Positions 1-8,364 of a DNA stretch of 64,000 bases are shown one piece after another. This DNA comes from JAHEFT01 sp963766195 (GTDB taxonomy: Bacteria > Pseudomonadota > Gammaproteobacteria > Xanthomonadales > SZUA-36), in the NCBI GenBank assembly GCA_963766195.1, contig CAVXYY010000005.1:310001-374000 (forward strand), written 5' to 3'. Below the pieces are notes generated by a model that was given only the letters and a program-made list of their open reading frames with translations, did not search any database and was not told where the DNA came from. The translations under genes and the position numbers were made by a program. Within the stretch, counting starts at the first letter, position 1; every line of letters begins with the position of its first letter.

Positions 1-108
1 ACCAAGTATTCCGAATACTCGAAAATGGTCAAAAATTTCGAAAGCGCGTCAAAAAAGGTCACCAAGTTCATGGGCGACAAGAAAGCCACCCAGTTGAAGC
101 TTAAGTAA
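1..108 (+). CDS. C-terminal end of an unidentified protein (partial)
   Basis: The window opens inside a reading frame that runs 35 codons to a TAA at 106-108. The tail is lysine-rich and ends TQLKLK. No family could be recognised from so short a piece. It is convergent with the radical SAM gene, only two bases away, so the two stop codons nearly touch. The start and most of the gene lie outside the window. Confidence 0.55.
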   Translation, partial: TKYSEYSKMVKNFESASKKVTKFMGDKKATQLKLK

Positions 109-110
109 CC

Positions 111-1002
111 CTAAAGTCCCCTCATCCATTCCGGGCGCAGGTTGACTGCGCCCGGGCGCTCCAAGGCATCACGCACCGTCTGCAGCAGGCGCGGCTTGTC
201 CCGGCTCAGCGTGCCCTTGAGCACCAGGTAGTTTGATGCGTGGTCGCTTCTGAAGATGGTGTTTTCCAGCTCCAGCGCCTCCAGTAACCAGGACATTTCC
301 CGGAACAGACCAGCTTGGTCGAGCGGCTCGAATTCTCCACCGAATCCTGCCTGGTAGCGGTCCCCGCCGGCTGGAAAACTGACCACCAGCGTGGACAGGT
401 ATTCAGGTTGCGCCTCGTTCATCAGCCGGGCCGAGTTCAGCGCATGTTGGCGGCTATAGCGCTTGCCGCCCATGCCGTTGAGGATCATCACCGAACTCTT
501 CGAACCGGCCACCTTTATTTTTCTCAGCGCGGCCAGTGAGGTATCAAAATTTTCTCCTTTATTGACTCGCTCCAGCACCAGGTTGTCGCCGGACTCACAA
601 CCCACGTAGAACAGCCTGAGGCCCGCCTCTTCGAGTTCGGCCAGTTCCTCGACGGTTTTGCTTTTCAGGTTTCTCGGCAGGCAATAGGACGAGACGCGCT
701 GGACGCCGGGAAAGTAGCGGTGGATGGCCAGCAGGATCTCTTTCAGCCGCCGGAAGGAGAGCGCCATCGCGTCTCCATCAGCCAGGAAGATCCGCCGGAC
801 CGGGACTCCCGCTCCGGCGATCGCTTCCAGTTCCTGCTCGATTTCTTCCTGTGGCTTCAATTGAAAATTTTTCTGGGGTTGGGTGTACATCTCGCAAAAT
901 GTGCATTTGTTCCACGAACAGCCGTTCGTCACCTGCAGAATCAGGCTGCCGTGCTTCTGAAGGCGGACGGAACACGGGCTCGATGTAAGGCAGGCGGATC
1001 AT
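111..1002 (-). CDS. radical SAM protein (one frameshift)
   Basis: Likely a radical SAM enzyme that binds a 4Fe-4S cluster and S-adenosylmethionine. The main frame (111-932) starts NGCSWNKCTFCEMY, with clustered cysteines typical of cluster ligation, followed by FYVGCESG and MILNGMGG, which suit the TIM-barrel core. The expected N-terminus (MIRLPYIEPVFRPPSEA) lies in another frame just upstream, and joining the two at about 940-960 gives the usual order FRPPSEA...SLILQVTNGC. I therefore place the start near 1002; ATGs at 1038 and 1062 are alternatives. The break looks like one missing base. Substrate and pathway cannot be told from the sequence. It is divergent from the DUF3014 gene. Confidence 0.8.
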
Positions 1003-1226
1003 CAGATAATGATAAGGCCTCTGTCGCGTGTTTGACATCGTCCCGGGTGTCAAACGGGTCATTTACCCGGCAAACCGGGTGTTACATCCAGGATCGTCGC
1101 AAATTCTCCTTGCAACCAAGCCTGCAGTGTAGAACCCTAGATGGGTTGCGGATGCTGTTTTTCCTGCAGGTGATCAACTGAACCTCAGGCGCATCTGAAA
1201 GTCATAGTTGAAGGAGTGGGTTGGTC

Positions 1227-2071
1227 ATGAAAAACTGGATTATTGGCGCGATTCTGGTCTTGGCGGCTGCTGGCTGCATACTACTATTTTGCGTGTCTAC
1301 CAACCGGCCGGGCCTGGTGAAGAGACGGCGACGCAAGTGGTGATTGTCGAGCCCGTCAAGGAACCGGTAAAGTCACCTGAAATCGCTGAGCCTGGCATCG
1401 CCCCTGACATGGTCGACCAGCCGGAGACACCGACGGAAGCCGAAGAAGTCCCCCTTCCCAAGCTGGTGGAAAGTGACCCGGTGGTACTGGAATCGCTTGG
1501 CGGCTTGTTGGGTGAACCTGTCGTGGCCCGCTACGTTGTCAATGACAACGTGATTTCACGGGTGGTCGCGACGATCGACATGCTGGGCGGCCGACAGGTG
1601 CCTGCCGTGGTGCAAGCCCTGGAAGGCCCGCAAGGCATGTTCCAGGTCACGGCAAATGACGATCCTGAAACCGTGATCAACAATGAAGAGGGAGACCCGA
1701 TCCCGCAGTTCTTTATCGACCCATCCAATTACGCCCGGTACACGCCATACGTTGAAATGGTGGAAGCCGCTGACACCGCCGAATTGGTTGAAAACTATCG
1801 CAGTCTCTATCCCTTGTTACAGGAGGCTTACCGTCAGATGGGATACGCCGACGGTGATTTCAACGCACGCCTGATCGCAGTAATTGACGGTCTGCTCGCG
1901 ACCCCGGAGGTCACGGGACCGGTAGACCTGGTCAAACCCGAAGCTTATTTCCTGTACACGGATCCCGATCTGGAATCGCTTTCGGCGGGGCAGAAAATCT
2001 TGCTGCGCATGGGGAACGACAACGCGACCCGCGTTAAAGCAAAACTGGCGGAAGTCAGGGCAAGTCTTTAG
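1227..2071 (+). CDS. DUF3014 family membrane-anchored protein (frameshift near N-terminus)
   Basis: Resembles the DUF3014 family of proteobacterial envelope proteins with no known function. ATG 1227 has an AAGGAG upstream (1210-1215) and begins MKNWIIGAILVLAAAGC, a hydrophobic anchor. That frame soon stops. The rest of the protein continues in a second frame from about 1290: a Pro/Glu-rich linker, then a conserved domain with LLGEPVVARYVV and RYTPYVEMVEA. A shift between about 1270 and 1300 is needed. The open frame that starts at a TTG at 1208 lacks the membrane anchor and is less likely. The gene is convergent with the YbaK-like gene. Confidence 0.7.
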
Positions 2072-2081
2072 CTACGGGATT

Positions 2082-2136
2082 CTTGCGGACGCAAGCAACC
2101 GCTGCCCCGGTGGGGCTCGCGCCGTTGGCGCGGCAG
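2082..2136. repeat. two adjacent hairpins between convergent genes
   Basis: CTTGCG/CGCAAG (2082-2095) is followed by a larger hairpin with CTGCC/GGCAG at its base and GCGCC-GTT-GGCGC at its tip (2102-2136). They fill the gap between the convergent DUF3014 and YbaK genes. There is no clear U-run on either side, so they may be a factor-dependent or bidirectional terminator, or a degenerate repeat. Confidence 0.4.
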
Positions 2137-2152
2137 GTTCAGTCCGCTGCCG

Positions 2153-2647
2153 CTACTCGTAAACCCAGCGTGAATATTCTTTTCCGGCGCTGATCACGCT
2201 GTGCGGCAGCTTGTCCATGAGCGTCTTGAAGTCTTCGCCCTTCAGGTGGATCAGGTGTTCATGATCACCTGCTTCGATATAAATATCGGACGCGTATTTC
2301 AGCTGGTCATCCCAGATCACTTTCAATCCGTATGCGGTACTCAACGCGGGCACTGCTCCCGTTGCGCAGTCCTTGAACAATTTCTTCAACTCGGGTTCAG
2401 TGGCCAGTTTCAGCTCACGCTGCAGTTCCTCGTTAACCCAGCCCAGGTTGAGGCGGTTATTGGATGGAAGAACGCTGACGATGTAGCCGCTGTCGTCTTC
2501 CAGCACGACGGCCTTCGCCAGTTGGTGGGCCGGAACATGGGCGGTTTTCGCGGAATCAACCGCGGATGATGTGTGCGGGTGCTCCACCGTATCGTAGTGG
2601 ACCTTATGGCCGTCCAGGTAAGCTTTGAGAGTCATTGCAATCGCCAT
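2153..2647 (-). CDS. YbaK/ProX-type aminoacyl-tRNA deacylase domain protein
   Basis: A 164-residue single-domain protein of the YbaK/EbsC/ProX superfamily, which hydrolyses mischarged aminoacyl-tRNAs in trans. Visible features are the N-terminal HTSSAVDSAKTAHVP segment, AKAVVLEDDSGYIVSVLPSNNRLNL in the core, and a glycine-rich GAVPALSTAYGLKV loop near the substrate pocket. Size matches stand-alone family members. It has no catalytic aminoacyl-tRNA synthetase domain. Substrate (Ala-, Pro- or Cys-tRNA) cannot be assigned. It starts at 2647 (MAIAM); the second Met (2635) is also possible. It is divergent from mtfA. Confidence 0.8.
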   Translation of the reverse strand: MAIAMTLKAYLDGHKVHYDTVEHPHTSSAVDSAKTAHVPAHQLAKAVVLEDDSGYIVSVLPSNNRLNLGWVNEELQRELKLATEPELKKLFKDCATGAVPALSTAYGLKVIWDDQLKYASDIYIEAGDHEHLIHLKGEDFKTLMDKLPHSVISAGKEYSRWVYE

Positions 2648-2822
2648 TACTTTATCCTCGGCTATCCAGATACAGAACCAGGCCTGTTGGCCGCGGAGTT
2701 CGCTAGCAAGCGAAGATCCGCTACTACTAGCATAGTCCGACGCGGAGTTTTTTTTCGCGATTCAGATCAATTTCAGTCAATTTTTTTGTTGCAGGGCGTA
2801 AACGGCGTTAGTCTGGGCAACC

Positions 2823-3635
2823 ATGAGTCCCTGGTTAATTCTTGTAGTGGTCGTTGTCGCCATCGCACTGGCGCTCTGGTTCCCGCGTTTTCGGCTGAAC
2901 CGGGCGCTGTCCGCGCCGTTTCCCGATGCATGGGTGGAGATTCTCGAACGCAATATCGGTGTCTATAAAAACCTGCCAATGCCGCTGCGTTTACAGCTCC
3001 GTCTCCTGATCAAGCAGTTTCTTCATGAGAAGCATTTTTCCGGTGCTCGCGGGCTCCAGGTCACTGATGAAATGCGGGTGACTGTTGCGGCCCAGGCATG
3101 CATGTTGCAGTTGAACCGGCATGGCGGACTGTACCCGCAGCTTAAGTACATCATCCTCTACCCGAGCGCGTTCGTGGTGTCACGCCCGGAAGTTGACGGT
3201 TCGGGGGTGGTGAGTCACGGGCAGAAAGGGCTACTGGGTGAGTCCTGGCAGAACGGCAAGGTCATCCTGGCATGGGACAATGTGTTGCAGGGCGCCCGGA
3301 ATTTTGTCGACGGCAGCAACGTTGTTCTGCACGAGTTTACCCACCAGTTGGATAGTGAGACGGGAAGCGCTGACGGAGCGCCGCTCCTGGTCGGGGAGTC
3401 CAGTTACAGGAGCTGGGCCGGGGCTCTTTCAGCTGAATTCGAGGAGCTGCAAAGGGATGTTCGAATCGGCCGGCGTTCATTCATGGACCATTACGGCGCA
3501 ACCAATCCGGCCGAGTTTTTTGCTGTCGCGACAGAGACATTTTTTGAGAAACCCGGCAGCATGGCGGAACAGCACCAGGAATTGTTCAATGTCCTGAAGT
3601 CCTACTACCGTGTTGATCCCAGGGAGTGGCAATAA
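2823..3635 (+). CDS. mtfA: MtfA-type zinc metallopeptidase (M90)
   Basis: A 270-residue protein with an N-terminal hydrophobic segment (residues 2-20) and the zinc motif HEFTH at residues 170-174, followed by QLD and by NPAEFFAVATETFFE, which carries the third zinc ligand in this family. In E. coli MtfA is a peptidase that binds the Mlc repressor and so touches glucose PTS control. Here the N-terminal membrane segment is clear, unlike the cytosolic E. coli protein. No mlc gene is visible nearby. The next gene, an ABC exporter, begins 44 bases downstream on the same strand. Confidence 0.88.
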   Translation: MSPWLILVVVVVAIALALWFPRFRLNRALSAPFPDAWVEILERNIGVYKNLPMPLRLQLRLLIKQFLHEKHFSGARGLQVTDEMRVTVAAQACMLQLNRHGGLYPQLKYIILYPSAFVVSRPEVDGSGVVSHGQKGLLGESWQNGKVILAWDNVLQGARNFVDGSNVVLHEFTHQLDSETGSADGAPLLVGESSYRSWAGALSAEFEELQRDVRIGRRSFMDHYGATNPAEFFAVATETFFEKPGSMAEQHQELFNVLKSYYRVDPREWQ

Positions 3636-3679
3636 AATAAAAAGCCCCCATACTGAAAAGCCATGGCGAGCGCATTTTC

Positions 3680-5455
3680 ATGAGTGAACAGTCCAGCAGC
3701 GACCGGCCCCGCGCCAAGTCGCTCAAGCCCCTGCGCACGCTGTGGCCTTTCATCACACCCTATTACCGCACCCTCCTGGCCGCGTTGGCCGCGCTGCTGG
3801 TTGCCTCAGCTGCGATGCTGGCGATGCCGGTCGCGCTCAGGTACCTGATCGACAACGGCTTTATGGCACAGGATATGGGAACCGTGAACCGCTACTTCGG
3901 GTGGTTCCTTGCCGCTACCGTTGTGTTCAGCCTGTTTGCCGCGATGCGCTATTACCTGGTCACCTGGCTGGGCGAGCGCGTGGTGGCGGATATACGCGAC
4001 GCGGTGTACGCCCGCATCATCCACATGGATCCGGCCTTTTTCGAGGTAACCCGGACCGGTGAAGTGCTGTCCCGGCTGACCACCGACACTACCCTGGTGC
4101 AAAGCATTTCCGGCAGCGGTCTGTCGATTGCACTGAGGTCGTTGCTCAGCCTGGTGGGTGGCCTCGTGATGCTTGTGCTCACCAGTCCGCAAATGGCGGC
4201 TTACACCCTGGTGGGGATCGTGGTTGTCGTCCTGCCCGTCGTCGTCGTGGGGAAGTACATCCGGAAACTGTCCCGCCAGTCCCAGGATCGCGTTGCCGAT
4301 ACCAGCGGGCTGGCCGGCGAAACGCTGAACGCGATGCAAACGGTCCAGTCGTTCACCCTCGAGGAACTCCAGGTCGGCCGCTTCGCCGAGGCCGTGCAGC
4401 ACAGTTTTGTTACGGCCATCCGGCGGGTCAGGATGAACGCGATACTGATCGGCCTCGCGTTCGTGCTGGTTTTCTGCATGTTGACCCTGTTCCTGTGGGT
4501 GGGTTCGCGGGCCGTCATCGCGGGTTCGATGACCGGCGGTCAGCTTGGCCAGTTCCTGATGTATGCGTTTTTCGTGGGTTCCTCGGCAACCGCGCTGAGC
4601 AGTTTATGGGGCGAAATCCAGCGTGCCGCCGGGGCTATGGAGCGCCTGTCCGAACTGCTGCGGGCCGAGCCGGCCATCAAGGCCCCGGCGGTTCCCGAGC
4701 TGTTACCGTCGCGGGTGGCAGGTCATATCCGGTTCGATCATGTCGGCTTCAGCTATCCATCCCGCCCCGAAACCCTGGCGCTTGACGATTTCTGCCTCGA
4801 TATCGAACCGGGCGATACCCTGGCGGTGGTGGGGCCATCAGGAGCCGGTAAAAGCACAAGCTTCCAGTTGCTGTTGCGTTTCTATGACGTATTGAGCGGA
4901 ATGATCCTGGTCGATGGCAAGGATATTTCCCGCCTGGATCCGCGCGAGCTTCGCCGCCAGATTGGCCTGGTCCCCCAGGAGACAGTATTGTTCGGCGAGA
5001 GCGCGTTTGAGAACATCCGCTACGGCCGTCCGGGCGCCACCGCTGCAGAAGTGCACCAGGCTGCCGTGATGGCGGAAGCGGATGAATTCATCCGGAAACT
5101 CCCGGAAGGCTATGACACGTTTCTGGGAGAAAGGGGAACGCGATTGTCAGGCGGGCAGCGTCAACGCATCGCGATCGCGCGCGCCATCCTCAAAGATCCG
5201 CCGATCCTGTTGCTTGACGAGGCGACCAGCTCACTGGATGCGGAGAATGAACGCCTGGTGCAGGTCGCGCTGGAAGGACTGATGCAGAATCGCACCACTT
5301 TGGTTATCGCGCATCGGCTGGCAACGGTCAAGAAAGTCGACAGGATTGTCGTGATGAATCATGGCAGAATCGAGGCCGTGGGTACCCACGATGAATTGAT
5401 CCGGCACAATGAATTGTATGCCCGGCTGGCCCAATTGCAGTTTGGCGACAGTTAA
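3680..5455 (+). CDS. ABC exporter, fused permease and ATPase (MsbA/ABCB-like)
   Basis: A 591-residue half-transporter: an N-terminal transmembrane domain of about six helices (residues 20-310) and a C-terminal ATPase. The ATPase has Walker A GPSGAGKST (about 384-392), signature LSGGQ (about 488), Walker B ILLLDEATSSLD, and the H-loop AHR. It would work as a homodimer in the inner membrane and export a hydrophobic or lipid-like substrate. No accessory membrane fusion protein lies nearby, and no lipid A kinase gene follows, so it is not clearly msbA. Start ATG 3680 gives the usual basic N-terminus. Confidence 0.9.
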   Translation: MSEQSSSDRPRAKSLKPLRTLWPFITPYYRTLLAALAALLVASAAMLAMPVALRYLIDNGFMAQDMGTVNRYFGWFLAATVVFSLFAAMRYYLVTWLGERVVADIRDAVYARIIHMDPAFFEVTRTGEVLSRLTTDTTLVQSISGSGLSIALRSLLSLVGGLVMLVLTSPQMAAYTLVGIVVVVLPVVVVGKYIRKLSRQSQDRVADTSGLAGETLNAMQTVQSFTLEELQVGRFAEAVQHSFVTAIRRVRMNAILIGLAFVLVFCMLTLFLWVGSRAVIAGSMTGGQLGQFLMYAFFVGSSATALSSLWGEIQRAAGAMERLSELLRAEPAIKAPAVPELLPSRVAGHIRFDHVGFSYPSRPETLALDDFCLDIEPGDTLAVVGPSGAGKSTSFQLLLRFYDVLSGMILVDGKDISRLDPRELRRQIGLVPQETVLFGESAFENIRYGRPGATAAEVHQAAVMAEADEFIRKLPEGYDTFLGERGTRLSGGQRQRIAIARAILKDPPILLLDEATSSLDAENERLVQVALEGLMQNRTTLVIAHRLATVKKVDRIVVMNHGRIEAVGTHDELIRHNELYARLAQLQFGDS

Positions 5456-5465
5456 GGAATCCGGT

Positions 5466-5491
5466 GAAAAATTTCAGCCACCTCTCGTGGC
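5466..5491 (-). terminator. possible weak terminator after the cyclophilin gene
   Basis: On the minus strand, GCCAC-GAGAG-GTGGC (5491-5477) is followed by TGAAATTTTTC. The stem is short and the U-run is interrupted, so this is only a weak candidate for ending the cyclophilin transcript. Confidence 0.3.
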
Positions 5492-5507
5492 CGGCCAATG
5501 AAAGCCG

Positions 5508-6377
5508 CTAGCGGGTAAGCCGACCAGCCATCGGCACCTGGCATACGTCCAGTACTTCGGGTGGTTTGTGGTGGAAGAATTTCTGTTTGCGGTTCCGCCG
5601 GTCCTTCAGCAGTTTCCCGAACCCCTTGCTGTTGGTGTCTATCACCAAAGCCGACAGGCGTTCTTCCCTGGGCATGTCCGAAGCCAGCTTCATACTTCGA
5701 ATACGGCTGCTCAGTGTTTCATCCTGGATAATGCCATTCTCGCCGGCCGGTCCACGACGGATTCTTTGCACGGCATCCATGCCGTCAACCACGCGGCCAA
5801 AGACATTCATGTTGCGGTCCAGGTAACGCGGCGCCTGGCCGATCACGATATAGAAATCCGTGCGGCTGGAATCAATGCTGTCGTTCCGGGCCATCGCAAC
5901 GACGCCGGGACAATGGGTTAGCCAGGCAGTTTTTCCGGTTGAATCCCGGGCGACGGCGAAGCCGTCGATAAACCCGGTTTCCGGGGCAAACAGGTCGTCT
6001 TTCTGAACCGGCGTGAACGCGACCTTCTCCGGCAACTCGGATTCGAATTCAGCGTCGATCAGCGGCACCAGGCTCAGTTCACCGAGGTCGCTGCCGTCTC
6101 CGCCCTGGGCCACGAAGCCATCGATAACACGATAGAAACTGAGGCCGTCATAAAAGTGTTCCTGCACGAGCTTCCGGAATTGCCGTACGGTGTCCGGCGC
6201 GAACATGGGGTTGAGTTCGATGGCGACCTGGCCTTCATATAACTCCATGATCACCAGGTTTTCGGGATCGACCTCTCTCCATATCAGGTCATCAGCCGCG
6301 TACGCAAACAGCGGGAGCAGCCCGATCAAACAGGCGGCTACCCGGTTGAACCGTTTCTGATAGCGCCGCAAAAGCAT
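5508..6377 (-). CDS. secreted cyclophilin-type peptidyl-prolyl isomerase
   Basis: A 289-residue protein with an N-terminal signal peptide (basic MLLRRYQKRFNR, hydrophobic core, likely cleavage after AYA at about residue 27). The cyclophilin fold follows: VAIELNPMFAPDTVRQF, HFYDGLSFYRVIDGFVAQGGD (FHRVI-type motif with Tyr in place of His), then DFYIVIGQAPRYLDRNMNVFGRVVDGMDAVQRI. It likely catalyses proline isomerisation in the periplasm. The insert LTHCPGVVAMARNDSIDSSRTDFYI is typical of the family. The C-terminal 60 residues are outside the core domain. It sits eight bases after a small unknown gene on the same strand, so the two are probably cotranscribed. Confidence 0.87.
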   Translation of the reverse strand: MLLRRYQKRFNRVAACLIGLLPLFAYAADDLIWREVDPENLVIMELYEGQVAIELNPMFAPDTVRQFRKLVQEHFYDGLSFYRVIDGFVAQGGDGSDLGELSLVPLIDAEFESELPEKVAFTPVQKDDLFAPETGFIDGFAVARDSTGKTAWLTHCPGVVAMARNDSIDSSRTDFYIVIGQAPRYLDRNMNVFGRVVDGMDAVQRIRRGPAGENGIIQDETLSSRIRSMKLASDMPREERLSALVIDTNSKGFGKLLKDRRNRKQKFFHHKPPEVLDVCQVPMAGRLTR

Positions 6378-6385
6378 TCCCGTGA

Positions 6386-6769
6386 TCAGCGTAATTGAAT
6401 TTTACTGGGACCCATGCCGCCGCCCCCACCGGCCCCCGGAACGACGATCGATGAGGCCTGCTGGCGCTGCATTTCCCGGAGTTCCTCCATGGTTTTTTCA
6501 AAAGCGTCGCGGGCTGCGGGGCCAAAGGCCTCGGCTGCTTCGGCCAGCGTCTCTGCCTGGATTTCGAATGACAGCGGCAAAGGGCCGGCGGTCGTCATGA
6601 CCTGGGTCGAGCCGATAAACTGCCCGCTGCGCGCCGGGTCGGGTTCACCAGTTGCGGTCACCGGGGTCAGGCGGCGCAGCGTGCCGACCGTGTTGTCGGT
6701 GAAAACTTCCTCGCGGAAAAGGTTTGAAACCTCCATCCTGATTTCGTTACCTGTATTCGGATTGTTCAT
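6386..6769 (-). CDS. conserved hypothetical protein
   Basis: A 127-residue protein, not recognised. It has an N-terminal part rich in Asn/Thr (MNNPNTGNEIRMEV), a middle beta-rich segment (TGEPDPARSGQFIGSTQVMTTAG), an amphipathic helix rich in Ala/Glu (residues 70-103) and a glycine-rich C-terminus (GAGGGGGMGPSK). There is no signal peptide or membrane segment. It is the first gene of a likely two-gene unit with the secreted cyclophilin. Confidence 0.6.
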   Translation of the reverse strand: MNNPNTGNEIRMEVSNLFREEVFTDNTVGTLRRLTPVTATGEPDPARSGQFIGSTQVMTTAGPLPLSFEIQAETLAEAAEAFGPAARDAFEKTMEELREMQRQQASSIVVPGAGGGGGMGPSKIQLR

Positions 6770-6902
6770 GAGCGTTCCTCAAGGTTTTACAGTTCAAATA
6801 TCTGGGGACATCATAGCGGAATCACAATGCGGGGCCACTGAAGTAAGTGGTTATGCAGTAAACTTCAGGTTTCAAAGCAAAACTGCGGGGAGCGTAAAAA
6901 CC

Positions 6903-7655
6903 ATGGCAAACATTCAATCGGAAGAGATCAGCTACAGCGCCGGCGGAGTTGAAATGAAGGCTTACGTCGCGTGGGATTCTGAAATCAAAGGCGAACGCCC
7001 CGGCGTGCTGGTGGTGCACGAATGGTGGGGCAACAATCCTTACTCCCGGCGGCGCGCCGATATGCTGGCCGGCCTGGGGTACACCGGGATGGCGCTGGAT
7101 ATGTACGGTGGCTGCCGGGTCGCAGCCAACCCGGACGAAGCCGGAGGATTGATGAACAGCCTGTTGTCCGACCTCGCTACCGTTCGCAGCCGTTTCAATG
7201 CAGCACTGGAAACTCTTCGGGCTCACCGGACCACTGATGCCGGCAAGTCTGCCGCTATCGGGTACTGCATGGGTGGCGGAATTGTGCTGCACATGGCGCG
7301 TTACGGCGCTGATTTAAAAGCGGTCGCTTCGTTCCACGGCGCGTTGCCGCTGGGTGTCGCGGCACCTGGCGAAGGCGGAGATGTCACTGCACGGGTTGCG
7401 GTGTACCACGGCGAGGACGATGTGCTGATTCCCGCGGAGGCGGTAAAAGCGTTTAAAGCCGAGATGGCGAAAACCGGTGCAGATTGCCTGTTCGTGACAT
7501 TGCCCACGGCCCTGCACGGATTCAGCAACCCGATGGCCACGACCAATGGTCAAAAGTACGGTCTGCCCCTCAGGTATGACGAACGGGCTGACCATGCTTC
7601 CTGGAACCACATGCAACTGGTGCTGCAGTCGGCGTTTACCGGTCCTGGCAAATAA
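6903..7655 (+). CDS. dienelactone hydrolase family protein
   Basis: An alpha/beta hydrolase of the dienelactone hydrolase family, about 250 residues. The nucleophile elbow is GYCMGGG with Cys122; His205 in TALHGFSNP is the expected catalytic His and EDDVLIP carries the Asp. The family opens lactones and esters such as dienelactones, but this copy stands alone and its substrate is unknown. The open frame extends upstream to 6414, but I chose ATG 6903 (MANIQSEEISY), which has a GGGGAG about 10 bases before it. The longer frame runs antisense through the neighbouring hypothetical gene. Confidence 0.88.
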   Translation: MANIQSEEISYSAGGVEMKAYVAWDSEIKGERPGVLVVHEWWGNNPYSRRRADMLAGLGYTGMALDMYGGCRVAANPDEAGGLMNSLLSDLATVRSRFNAALETLRAHRTTDAGKSAAIGYCMGGGIVLHMARYGADLKAVASFHGALPLGVAAPGEGGDVTARVAVYHGEDDVLIPAEAVKAFKAEMAKTGADCLFVTLPTALHGFSNPMATTNGQKYGLPLRYDERADHASWNHMQLVLQSAFTGPGK

Positions 7656-7669
7656 AACCGGCCCGGTAA

Positions 7670-8212
7670 CTACCCGGCAGGCCAGGAAACCCGGGGTTCA
7701 CGCAGCAGCCAATACAAGGCTGTGTAGACCTTCGGGTCCAGTGTCTTTCCGGCGGCCTGCTGTCCGGAAAGCCAGTCGTCGATGCCGGAAAGCGACACCA
7801 CGTGCACGACAATATTCTCGCTGGCGTCCCCACCGCCCGGACCCATGCGGGACAGTCCTGACGCACGCACAAAGGATATGACTTCATCCGACATCCCGGC
7901 TGAGCTGGGGCAATCCATTAAAAATTCCATTTTCGCAGCAACAAAGCCGGTTTCCTCTTCGAGTTCCCGTGCGGCGGCCACCAGGATGGACTCTTCGGGA
8001 TCGTCGAGGTCTCCGACCAGGCCAGCCGGAATTTCGATGACATGGGCATCGACCGGCTTGCGGTACTGCTCAACCAGGACAATTTCCTGCGCTGGTGTGA
8101 CCGCCACCAGGGCGACGACGCAGCGGGCATTGCTGCGGGTGACGAATTCCCAGCGGTCTCTTTCGATCAGGCTGAGGTAGCGTCCTGTGTACAGGGTGGC
8201 GTCATTCTTCAT
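7670..8212 (-). CDS. Nudix hydrolase, ADP-ribose pyrophosphatase-like
   Basis: A 180-residue Nudix protein. The box reads GDLDDPEESILVAAARELEEETGF, with one extra residue before the first Glu compared with the strict consensus but with the RELEEETG metal-binding core intact. The preceding VVLVEQYR-like segment (IVLVEQYRKPVDAHVIEIPAG) is typical of ADP-sugar pyrophosphatases, so cleavage of ADP-ribose or a related nucleotide sugar to AMP is likely. It is convergent with the dienelactone hydrolase. Substrate specificity is inference. Confidence 0.85.
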   Translation of the reverse strand: MKNDATLYTGRYLSLIERDRWEFVTRSNARCVVALVAVTPAQEIVLVEQYRKPVDAHVIEIPAGLVGDLDDPEESILVAAARELEEETGFVAAKMEFLMDCPSSAGMSDEVISFVRASGLSRMGPGGGDASENIVVHVVSLSGIDDWLSGQQAAGKTLDPKVYTALYWLLREPRVSWPAG

Positions 8213-8364
8213 GGGGTCAATCTTCCGGCGGCTCTGATAAACTGTGGGGATTGTATCGTGACGGGTGCCGCAATCACAGGAATCGCCCGTTGGCTTGAAC
8301 TATATTGACCCATTTCGTTCAAATGACGCCAATACACCAATAAACCCGCTTTTGAGGAACAAAC

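Noticed and set aside
6414..6902. Long N-terminal extension of the dienelactone hydrolase
   Set aside because: It runs antisense through another gene and ATG 6903 has a ribosome site and matches the family start.
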